DNA of 64,000 nucleotides from Candidatus Paceibacterota bacterium. Lineage in GTDB: Bacteria > Verrucomicrobiota > Verrucomicrobiia > Limisphaerales > UBA8199. Shown one piece after another: positions 52,147 through 60,700 of the stretch (position 1 is its first letter; each line of letters starts with the position of its first letter). The notes under the pieces were generated by a model. The model made no database searches and was not told where the DNA came from. It saw only the letters and a list, made by a program, of their open reading frames with translations. The DNA lies in assembly GCA_035452965.1 (NCBI GenBank), contig DAOTCE010000028.1:3582-67581 (forward strand), written 5' to 3'. The position numbers and the translations under genes are program-made.

Positions 52147-53190
52147 TCAGCCAAGTTGCCGGCGCAGGGCCTGGGCGATGCTGACAAACGCCTGCCCAGC
52201 CGGCTCGTTGGGGGCCGATACCACCACCGGCACACCCCGATCACCGCCCTCCCGAATTTCCTTGAACAACGGGACCTCGCCGAGAAACGGAATAGACTGT
52301 CGTGCCGCCTCCGCTCGCCCGCCGCCGTGGCCAAAGATCTCCAAGCGCTCGCCCGAGGGGGCAGTGAAATAACTCATGTTCTCCACCATCCCTAGAATTG
52401 GCACGCTGACCTTCTGGAACATCGCGATGCCCTTGCGCACCACCCCCAACGACGCCTCCTGAGGAGTGGTCACGACCACGCCCCCGTCCAGCGGCACCGT
52501 CTGGCAGAGTGAAAGCTGCGCGTCTCCCGTGCCGGGTGGCAAGTCCACTACCAAAATGTCCAACTCGCCCCACTCCACAGCGCTGAAGAACTGCTGGATG
52601 GTCTTCATGATCATCGGCCCGCGCCAGATGACTGGCTGGTCGCCCTCCACCAGAAAACCCATGCTCATAAGCTTCACGCCGTAGTTGGCGGGCGGCACCA
52701 TCTTCTCCGCCTCACTGATCGTCGGCCGCTCGTGCACTCCCATCATCAGCGGTATCGTCGGACCGTAAATGTCGCAGTCCAGCAGGCCGACCTTCGCGTC
52801 AAGTCGCTGCAACGCGCACGCCAGGTTCACTGACACGGTGGACTTGCCCACGCCGCCCTTGCCGCTGGCTACGGCCATGATTCGCCGGATGCCTGGCACC
52901 TTTTGCTGTTGCGCCCAGGGACTCTGCCCCGCCGCTGGCTGTTGCGCGCCTTGCGCATTCACCTCCACGTTCGCCTGTGTCACTCCCGGCATCGCCTTCA
53001 ACGCCTGTTCGCTCTCCAGCTTGATCTGGTTTGCGATGTCCGGATTGCCCGTCGTCAGTTGCAGCGCGACACTGACCACTCCGTTGTTAACCGCAACCTG
53101 CTTCACGAGGCCAAAGGATACAATGTCCCGGCTGTAGCCCGGGTACTTGACTGCTCGCAGCGCGTTCTTGATGTCGTGGTCCGTCAGCAT
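52147..53190 (-). CDS. mrp: Mrp/NBP35-family iron-sulphur cluster carrier ATPase
   Basis: A 347-residue ApbC/Mrp P-loop ATPase that loads [4Fe-4S] clusters on apo-enzymes. The N-terminal MIP18-like domain (about 1-80) is followed by an alanine/glutamine linker. The deviant Walker A A-S-G-K-G-G-V-G-K-S-T is at about 109-118, with L-D-C-D-I-Y-G-P-T-I-P, V-D-L-P-P-G-T-G-D and V-E-N-M-S further on. The C-x2-C motif found in many Mrp proteins is not evident at V-E-N-M-S-Y-F. ATG 53190 is the family start. A role in maturing the many iron-sulphur enzymes of this window is plausible but inferred. Confidence 0.88.
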   Translation of the reverse strand: MLTDHDIKNALRAVKYPGYSRDIVSFGLVKQVAVNNGVVSVALQLTTGNPDIANQIKLESEQALKAMPGVTQANVEVNAQGAQQPAAGQSPWAQQQKVPGIRRIMAVASGKGGVGKSTVSVNLACALQRLDAKVGLLDCDIYGPTIPLMMGVHERPTISEAEKMVPPANYGVKLMSMGFLVEGDQPVIWRGPMIMKTIQQFFSAVEWGELDILVVDLPPGTGDAQLSLCQTVPLDGGVVVTTPQEASLGVVRKGIAMFQKVSVPILGMVENMSYFTAPSGERLEIFGHGGGRAEAARQSIPFLGEVPLFKEIREGGDRGVPVVVSAPNEPAGQAFVSIAQALRRQLG

Positions 53191-53344
53191 GTGCAGATGA
53201 TTCGGTTTAACGCCGCAATGTAGGGCGAAGCAGAATGAAGTCAAAAGCATTCCCTTTGGCATTCCCCTTGGCTCTTGTCTTCGCTCATGCCCGCAACGGG
53301 CTTTGACCCCTTCCACCGAGCATGTTAGCCTGAGTGCAGGGCAA

Positions 53345-54991
53345 ATGAAGACCTCGCTCTCCATCGGTGAATACCTCATCCAACGGCTTTACGCGCATGG
53401 GGTGCGCCATGTATTTGGCATTCCTGGAGACTACGTGCTTGGTTTCTACGACCAGCTCTTCCGCAGCAAGCTGCGCCTGATCAACACTTGTGACGAGCAG
53501 GGCGCCGGCTTTGCCGCCGACGCCTACGCCCGTGTGCGCGGCCTGGGAGCGGTCTGCGTGACTTATTGCGTCGGCGGCTTGAAGGTCGCCAACACCACCG
53601 CCGAAGCCTTCGCGGAGAAGTCTCCCGTCGTCGTCATCAGCGGCGCGCCCGGCATCAAAGAACGCGAGAAGAATCCCCTGCTCCACCACAAGGTCCGCGA
53701 GTTCGACACCCAGAAGAAGGTCTTCGAAGAGTTGACCGTTGCCTCAACCGTACTTGGCGATCCGCAGACTGCCTTCCAGGAGATAGACCGGGTGCTGCAT
53801 GCAGCGCTGCGTTACAAGCGGCCCGTCTACATTGAACTCCCCCGCGATCTCGTCACGGTGCCCGGAATCCCCCACCACCAGCCCCCCGAGCTCCACGAGC
53901 GGAGCGATCCCCGGAGCCTGCGCGAAGCCCTTGCCGAAGCCGGGCAGATGATTGCCCGCGCCCGCCGGCCGGTCATTCTTGCCGACGTGGAGGTCCACCG
54001 GTTCGGCTTGCAGGATCAACTGCTTAAGCTTGCCCGCAAAACAAACATCCCGGTCGCTGCCACCGTGCTTGGCAAGTCCGTCATCGGCGAGCACCAGCCG
54101 TTCTATCTCGGGGTCTATGAAGGCGCGATGGGCCGGGAGGACGTGCGCCAGTATGTCGAGCACAGCGACTGCGTCATCCTCCTCGGTGCTTTCATGACGG
54201 ACATCAACCTCGGCATTTACACTGCCCGCCTCGATCCCGCCCGCTCCATCTACGCTACCAGCGAGAAGCTCTCCATCCGCTACCACACATACGAAGAAGT
54301 ACGATTTAAAGACTTCGTTCGCGGCCTGGTGCGCCTCCCTCTCCGCCGGCGCAAGCTGGGCCGGATCCCCCGCCCCGCGCAAGTCACTGTGCAGGCCGCG
54401 CGACGCGCTCCGTACCCTCGCAAGCCGCTTACCGTGCGGCGCCTCTTCGAACGCCTAAACGCCTTCCTCTCGGACCGCACGGTCGTTGTGGCTGATGTGG
54501 GCGATGCTCTGTTCGGCGCCGCGGACCTGTTCATCCGCGCGCGCACCGAATTCATCAGCCCGGCCTACTACACCTCAATGGGCTTCGCTGTGCCCGCCAG
54601 CATCGGCGCACAATTGGCCAACCCGAAGCTGCGCCCCCTCGTCCTGGTCGGCGACGGGGCCTTCCAGATGACCGGCCTGGAACTGGCCACCGTGGCCCGC
54701 TACCAGCTCAACCCCATCGTCGTGCTGCTCAATAACGGCGGTTACGGCACCGAACGGCACATGCAGGACGGCCCTTACAACGATGTCTGGCCGTGGCGAT
54801 ACCATCGCCTGCCGGAAGTCCTGGGAACGGGGAGGGGCTTCGTCGTGGAAACCGAGGCCGAACTGGACCGCGCGCTGCTGGAGGCTGAGAAATGGACCAC
54901 GAGTTTCTGCCTGCTGGAAGTACGGCTCACCACGCTCGACCGCTCGCCGGCGCTCGACCGACTGGCGGCGCGGTTGGCCCGGCGCCTATAA
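53345..54991 (+). CDS. Thiamine-diphosphate-dependent decarboxylase (pyruvate/indolepyruvate decarboxylase family)
   Basis: A 548-residue ThDP enzyme. The N-terminal PYR domain starts I-G-E-Y-L-I-Q-R-L-Y-A-H-G-V-R-H-V-F-G-I-P-G-D and has the catalytic Glu in N-T-C-D-E-Q-G-A-G-F-A-A-D-A-Y-A-R. The PP domain has G-D-G-A-F-Q-M-T-G...L-L-N-N-G-G-Y, the ThDP/Mg motif. H-H-K in L-L-H-H-K-V-R-E is the histidine pair typical of PDC/IPDC. It decarboxylates a 2-oxo acid (pyruvate, indolepyruvate or phenylpyruvate); specificity is not readable here. ATG 53345 gives the family start. It is divergent from mrp, with 154 bases between. Confidence 0.87.
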   Translation: MKTSLSIGEYLIQRLYAHGVRHVFGIPGDYVLGFYDQLFRSKLRLINTCDEQGAGFAADAYARVRGLGAVCVTYCVGGLKVANTTAEAFAEKSPVVVISGAPGIKEREKNPLLHHKVREFDTQKKVFEELTVASTVLGDPQTAFQEIDRVLHAALRYKRPVYIELPRDLVTVPGIPHHQPPELHERSDPRSLREALAEAGQMIARARRPVILADVEVHRFGLQDQLLKLARKTNIPVAATVLGKSVIGEHQPFYLGVYEGAMGREDVRQYVEHSDCVILLGAFMTDINLGIYTARLDPARSIYATSEKLSIRYHTYEEVRFKDFVRGLVRLPLRRRKLGRIPRPAQVTVQAARRAPYPRKPLTVRRLFERLNAFLSDRTVVVADVGDALFGAADLFIRARTEFISPAYYTSMGFAVPASIGAQLANPKLRPLVLVGDGAFQMTGLELATVARYQLNPIVVLLNNGGYGTERHMQDGPYNDVWPWRYHRLPEVLGTGRGFVVETEAELDRALLEAEKWTTSFCLLEVRLTTLDRSPALDRLAARLARRL

Positions 54992-55096
54992 TCAAGCCCA
55001 GCCTGTCGCACGGGGTTCTTTCCAGCATGCGTTCCCTCAGTCGTACGCTGGAAGGTTGCGCTTGAAACCACCTGCTGCCCCTGCTACCATGCGCCA

Positions 55097-56185
55097 GTGA
55101 ATCCGAATTCTGTCGTGCCTCGCCTTTCGCCCGGCTCCTCTCAGCGGTATCTGCCGTTCATCGCAGCCGCCGGTCTTGCCCTTGCGAGTCTTGGGCTCGC
55201 CGGGTGCCGCCACACGGAGCCCTGCACCTGCACACTTCCAGCCTCAGCGGCGGCTCACATGGCAACGAAGCAGGCGCCTGTGACTGCCACCCCGAACACC
55301 AACAAGCCGGCTGCGACGGCCAAACGCTACACCTACACGCCGCGCGTATATCCAGTGGACGAGCGAGGGTTTTCGCCAGTGGACAAGGCCCTGGCCAAGG
55401 CCTACGCCCGTGAGGACATGGTAACGGATGATGCCGAGGGATCGCTCAACCCTTACGTAATGAAGGTCATTTCCGCCTATCCGCTCGACGGCTCATATCC
55501 CTATCATTGCGGTTGGACACCCCGGGAATACGACATCTACAACGGGGTGACGCAGGACCTCTGGTACAAGGGCATGGTGGTCGCCAAAGCCTACCCGGAC
55601 GGATCGCGCTGCAGCTATTGCTGCGGATTCACGTTCGAGGCGTTTGTGCGGGCGATGAAGCTGCGCAACGTGCAGAAGGGACTGGACCCGGACGACTTCA
55701 ACGGCATGACGTTCAGCGATCTGTTCAACCTGCTGCAGCTTTGGTACATCGAAGGCCCGGGCGACTGCGAACAGCGGGGCATCGTGGGTTACGGGCTGGG
55801 GCGCGCGATCACGGACTTCGAGGAGGTGCGACCTGGGGATTTCCTCAGCTATAGCACGACACCCTCGGGCGGCCACGCCGTCATCTTCATTGAGTGGGTT
55901 CGGGACGAGCAAAACAAAATTGTCGGCATGAAGTATTTCTCGTCCAATCTTTCGGGCTCGCGCGGCGTAGGCTATGGCACGGGCCGGTTTAGCGATTCTA
56001 CGGCGAATGGGCGCGGCCTGCTCCGCAAATCGCTGCGCATTGCGCGCGTTGGGGCAATCAAGGATTATAAGGCATTTGATCGCGCGGCCATTCCGCAACG
56101 CAACGCCTACTTGCCAACCCAGCCGAACCGCTACATCTACCTGCCCGCTCCGGCCGAGGCTCCAACGCCGACGGCGGGCAATTAG
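55097..56185 (+). CDS. Putative lipoprotein with an NlpC/P60-like (papain-fold) domain
   Basis: A 362-residue protein from a GTG start. A signal peptide ends at a lipobox L-A-G-C with C37 as the lipid attachment site. A proline/alanine/lysine-rich stretch (about 50-75) is followed by a domain with C172-S-Y-C-C-G-F-T-F-E-A-F and, 80 residues later, R-P-G-D-F-L-S-Y...S-G-G-H260-A-V-I-F-I-E. This Cys-His arrangement is that of NlpC/P60 or CHAP cysteine peptidases. It is probably an envelope-anchored peptidoglycan or peptide hydrolase; the call is from motifs only. No close neighbour hints at its partner. Confidence 0.6.
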   Translation: MNPNSVVPRLSPGSSQRYLPFIAAAGLALASLGLAGCRHTEPCTCTLPASAAAHMATKQAPVTATPNTNKPAATAKRYTYTPRVYPVDERGFSPVDKALAKAYAREDMVTDDAEGSLNPYVMKVISAYPLDGSYPYHCGWTPREYDIYNGVTQDLWYKGMVVAKAYPDGSRCSYCCGFTFEAFVRAMKLRNVQKGLDPDDFNGMTFSDLFNLLQLWYIEGPGDCEQRGIVGYGLGRAITDFEEVRPGDFLSYSTTPSGGHAVIFIEWVRDEQNKIVGMKYFSSNLSGSRGVGYGTGRFSDSTANGRGLLRKSLRIARVGAIKDYKAFDRAAIPQRNAYLPTQPNRYIYLPAPAEAPTPTAGN

Positions 56186-56238
56186 CCCCGCCTGGCAGGG
56201 GTCCGGCAGCGCGCGTACACGCCAATCAGGCGTTTCCT

Positions 56239-56958
56239 TTACAACTTCTCTTTGTCGTAGAACAGCACCAGGGCGGCCACGACGTCGGCCTCGATGCGGA
56301 AAGTGCGGACGCAGACTCGATGGCGCCGGTTTCGCGCCTGCAGCACGAGGTCCGGCTGGAAGGTGGCCATCGCTCGCCAGACAGCATCAGAAATCGAACC
56401 ATCCGGCTTCAGCAAGTCACCAGCAGTGCACTTGGCCACGACATCCCGAGGGACATTCTGGCGGATGGTAGCCAAGTCCATGCCGATAACCGCCTCGAGC
56501 ATCCTCGCCACCTCGGACGACTGCCAGGCAGCAGGCCCTTCGCCAGTAGTGAAGAGGAAAATGTGGTGCAAGGCGGAGAAAGGCATGCCGGCGGCTACTT
56601 GGGGTGGAAGTGCGGGTGGCCCAGATGCTGTTTCCGGCTCGGGGGCAGGTAAGACTAGGGCCCGTGCTGCGGAAGAATCACTCGGAGACGATGCCTGCGG
56701 TTGGGCGGGAACTGGCACTGGCTCCGGTGGCGGTACGGCAACAGTTGGAGCCGCGGGGACGCCTTTCTCGGAAATGCCGGGCAGGTTGTAAAGCGGAACC
56801 CACTCCGGGAGGCCGTCATGCCAGGCCCAGTAGTCAGTGTCGAGGTACTTCTCCGCGGCGAGGTCTCGCCTGATCTGGTCGAGTGTATAGGGACCTTGCC
56901 GTTGGCCGCCAGGTTTGGATAAGTAGATTTGTACGCCTGCACCCATAGAACGAATCAT
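56239..56958 (-). CDS. GYF-like domain protein (GYF_2) of unknown function
   Basis: A 239-residue protein. The N-terminal domain (about 8-60) has Q-I-Y-L-S-K-P-G-G-Q-R-Q-G-P-Y-T-L-D-Q-I-R-R-D-L, ending W-A-W-H-D-G-L-P-E-W-V-P-L, the GYF_2 pattern (G-P-Y...W...G...W). A proline-rich linker of about 60 residues is followed by a soluble C-terminal domain (about 135-235) I do not recognise. ATG 56958 was chosen because GGAGG lies just upstream; 56946 is possible. GYF domains bind proline-rich peptides, and the protein carries such a region itself. The gene is divergent from lexA. Confidence 0.6.
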   Translation of the reverse strand: MIRSMGAGVQIYLSKPGGQRQGPYTLDQIRRDLAAEKYLDTDYWAWHDGLPEWVPLYNLPGISEKGVPAAPTVAVPPPEPVPVPAQPQASSPSDSSAARALVLPAPEPETASGPPALPPQVAAGMPFSALHHIFLFTTGEGPAAWQSSEVARMLEAVIGMDLATIRQNVPRDVVAKCTAGDLLKPDGSISDAVWRAMATFQPDLVLQARNRRHRVCVRTFRIEADVVAALVLFYDKEKL

Positions 56959-57036
56959 TTCTCCTCCCGGCAGCAATGTCCACAAAAATTACACCGTCGC
57001 CGGCGTCGAGTTGCGATGATTGAAGCGGATACGGTA

Positions 57037-57080
57037 TTGACATCTGGATTGGAGGGCATACTGTATATATATACAGTATG
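57037..57080 (+). promoter_or_regulatory. lexA promoter with a perfect LexA (SOS) box overlapping the start codon
   Basis: TTGACA at 57037-57042 is followed 16-17 bases later by the -10 region, which lies in the palindrome at 57057-57080. Its core CTGT-N8-ACAG (57061-57076) is the E. coli-type SOS box, and the full 24-bp palindrome is exact. The ATG of lexA at 57078-57080 is the right end of the palindrome. Transcription from this -10 would start about 5-8 bases before the ATG, leaving no room for a Shine-Dalgarno, so leaderless translation is likely. Binding of LexA here would block both lexA and the downstream polymerase. Confidence 0.88.
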
Positions 57081-57701
57081 ACAGGCCTAACGCGAAAACA
57101 GCAGCAGATTCTTGATTTCATCCAAAAATGGCAGCAAACGCAGGGCGCAACACCTACTTACCAGGAAATTGCCAGCCAGTTTAGTTTCCGCAGCCTCAAC
57201 TCTGTAACGGAGCATGTGCGGTTGCTGCGCCAAAAGGGCTGCCTCGAATCCCAACCCGGCAAGGCGCGGGCGTTGCGCGTCACGTCCCCGCTCGCAAAGC
57301 TCCGCAACCGCATCGCGGACATTCCGCTATTTGGTTCAATTCCAGCGGGCTTGCCGCAAGTCCGCGAGCAGGATGCCGAAGGCTGCGTCTCGGTGGATGT
57401 GGAAAGCATCGGATACAAGCCAACACGGAACGCTTTTGCTTTGCGCGTGACGGGTGATTCCATGATTGGCCGGCACATTCTCGACGGCGATTTTGTCGTT
57501 CTGGAACACGGGCTGGAACCGCGCAACGGGCAGATCGTCGCCGCTCTCATTGACGGGGCAAGCACGCTCAAAACCTTTGTCCTGAAAGGCGGGAAGCCGT
57601 ATTTGCGAGCGGAGAACCCGAAGTATCCCGACTTGATCCCCGCGCAAGAGTTGATGATTCAGGGCGTGTTCAAGGCGCTCATCCGAAAAGCGAAGGGATG
57701 A
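57078..57701 (+). CDS. lexA: LexA SOS repressor
   Basis: A 207-residue repressor-protease. The winged-helix N-terminus reads L-T-R-K-Q-Q-Q-I-L-D-F-I-Q-K and continues S-V-T-E-H-V-R-L-L-R-Q-K-G. The autocleavage bond is A90-G91 in G-S-I-P-A-G-L-P; the serine of the Ser-Lys dyad is S128 (V-T-G-D-S-M-I-G) and the lysine is K165. The start was fixed by the family N-terminus and the box. The next gene begins 3 bases after the stop, so the two are one transcript under one SOS box. Confidence 0.94.
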   Translation: MTGLTRKQQQILDFIQKWQQTQGATPTYQEIASQFSFRSLNSVTEHVRLLRQKGCLESQPGKARALRVTSPLAKLRNRIADIPLFGSIPAGLPQVREQDAEGCVSVDVESIGYKPTRNAFALRVTGDSMIGRHILDGDFVVLEHGLEPRNGQIVAALIDGASTLKTFVLKGGKPYLRAENPKYPDLIPAQELMIQGVFKALIRKAKG

Positions 57702-57704
57702 ACG

Positions 57705-60700
57705 ATGCCCCGCACTATTATCCATCTCGACGCCGACGCCTTCTTCGCGTCCGTTGAGCAAGCCGCCGACACGCGGCTGCGGGGCAAGCCCGTCGCTGTC
57801 GGCGGCGAAAGCCGCGGCATCATTGCTTCGGCTTCCTACGAGGCGCGCCAGTTCGGCATCTACACGCCGATGCCCACAGCCAGGGCGCGAAAACTGTGCC
57901 CGAAGCTCATCGTGCTCCCCGGCGACTATGAACGCTACGAGCAATTTTCCAACTGGATGTTTGGCTACGCCTACGATTTCACGCCGAGCGTGGAGCAGAC
58001 TTCGATTGACGAAGGCTATTTCGACATCACTGCCAACCGCAGCGCACCGTCTGTCGCAATTGCATTGACCATCAGCAAGGCAATCCGCCAATCGCTGAAA
58101 ATCACCGTCAGCGAGGGCATCGGCTCGAACAAGCTCGTCAGCCAGATTGCGTCCAAGCTCAACAAGCCCGCCGCGCTGCAAACTGTGCCCCCGGGACAGG
58201 AGAAACAATTTCTTCGTCCACTGCCGAATTGCTGGTTGCCGGGCATCGGGCCGAAAACCGCCGCGCGGTTGAACGCGGCGGGGCTCGCGGACATCGGGCA
58301 GATTGCCGCAACGCCCGTTGACCTGCTCGCGCTGCCCCTGGGCAATCAGGCGCCCGTCCTGCGGCAGTTCGCCAACGGGGTGGACGACCGCCCGCTGGTT
58401 CCCGCCAGTGCACCGCAGAAATCATACAGCCAGCAGGAAACGTTCAGCCAGGACGTGACGGACGAGGAATACGTCGAGGCCGTGCTGCGGCGCATGGCCG
58501 ACCGTTTGTTTGCCACGGTGCGCGAGGAGGACCGAAGTGTGCGCACGCTGGCCGTGAAGGTGCGTTACAACGACCGCGATGAAAACCAGCGCGCCGAAAG
58601 CCTGGCCGAACCTACCGACCTGGAAACGGACATTTACGGGCGCTTGCGCGGGCTGCTGCGCGAGGCGTGGCAGCGGCGCGTGAGCCTGCGCATGGTGTCG
58701 CTGAAATTATCCAACGTGTACGACGGCATGTTCCGTGGCGAATTGCCGCTCGACCTCAACACCCGCAATCACGAAGCACACGAACGGCTGGCGTCGGCGC
58801 TGGACGAGTTGCGGCGCAACAAGGGTTGGTCGGTTGTTTTGCGCGGCCACGATTTGCGTCTGCGCGCCGCGCCGCAGGGTGCGGAAACGCGGGGCACGGC
58901 GTGTGGCGCACGGAATACCGCAGGATCGAGACGGCTCGCGCCGGCTGCCGCAGGGATGCGAAATACTGCCCGTTACGTGCCGCTGCGCGTTCGCAGTTAC
59001 TACACGTTTCTCGACTCGACCCTTTCGCCCGCCGCGATCGTCAACCTAGCCGAACAACATGGCATGACGGCGATTGCTTTGACGGACATCGGCAATGTGC
59101 ACGGCGCGGTCGAGTTCGCGCAGGCCGCGAAGCGTGCGGGCATCAAACCGCTTTTGGGCACGGAATTGCAAGTGAACGGGTATCCGCTCTTGCTCTACGT
59201 CGAATCGGATCGCGGCTATCACAATTTGAACCGGCTGTTGTCGCTCCAGGCTGAAAAGGAGGAGGAGGGCGCGGCAGCAGCCCGGCAACGCCGCCCCGTC
59301 GCGCTTGAGCACTTGGGTGGCCTCACAGACGGTCTGATAGCCGTGAGTGCGGACTTGCGGCTGGCTGAGTTGTTTCCCGGTCGTTTCTACCGGATGGCAA
59401 TGAAAAGATCCTTCCCCTCATCGGCTGCGGAAAGGGAGTTTCCCATCGTTGTGTGTCCGGCGATTCGATACGCGCTGCCGGGTGACCGGATGAAATACGA
59501 CATCGTGCAATCCATTCGCACGCTGACCTTGCTTCGTCAGGAGCACCCGGCCAAACGCAGGAACGGGCGGTTTCACTTCCGCGCGCCGGCAGAAATGGCC
59601 GGGGCGTGCCGCGAGCATCCCGAGTGGCTCGCACACTCGCTTGAAATCGCCGAGCGGTGCAACTTCGAGCTGCCATTCGGCAAACCGCAATTCCCCGCGT
59701 TTATTCCGCCGGACGGTTCATCGCCGCGCGAGTTCCTCCACAAGCTGGTGATGACCGGCGCGCGGCGGTGCTACCCGGCCTCGCGGCTCTCGACGCTCAG
59801 TTCCCAAATTAATCAGGAGTTGAGCATCATCAGCGCCGTCGGTTACGAAGAATACTTTCTCGTCGTCTGGAACATACTGCAGCACTGCCGCGCGCACGGC
59901 ATCGAGTGGATAACGCGCGGCAGCGCGGCGGATTCGCTCGTCTGTTATTGCCTCGGCATTTCCGATGTCTGCCCCATTCGCTTCGGCCTCTATTTCCGCC
60001 GCTTTCTGAATCCGGAGCGCATGGGGCTTAACAAACTGCCGGACATTGACATTGATTTCCCGCACGACCGCAAAGACGACGTGGTGGATCTCATCTTTGC
60101 CAAATACGGCCGGGAGCATTGCGCCGTGGTGGGTGGCTTTTCGACGTTCCAGGCCCGCAGCGCGTTCGCGGACGTGGCGAAAGTGCTCGGCGTGGCTGAA
60201 CGTGAAGTGCGCCGCTTCACCGACCATTTCCCGTGGAGCTTCGGCGGCGGCTGGATACCGGCGGAACACACGCCCAGCGGCGGGGCGACATTGCGCCAGT
60301 TGCTCGCCGCCAGTCCTGAAAACCGCGACCTGCCGCTGAACGAAGAACCGTTCAAGACCGCGCTGGATATGGCGGAGTTCCTGGACGGTTTCCCGCGCTA
60401 CCCGAAGATGCACCCGTGCGGCGTCGTGCTCTCGCGCCAGCCGATGCACGAGCTGACGCCGACGTTCATTTCCAACAAGGGCTATCCCACCACGCACTTC
60501 GATATGGACGCCGTGGAAGCCATTGGACTGGTGAAGGTGGATGTGCTCGCGCAAGGCGGGCTGGCCGTAATGCGCGACGCGAAGGCGTCGCTGGCGGGGC
60601 GTGGGGTGGAAGTGGATCTGCAAACTTGCACTGCGCGGCAAAGGGTGACGGACACCTCTAAAAGCGCCCCTCTCTCGGCGGAGAGCCGCCCTCCCCATGA

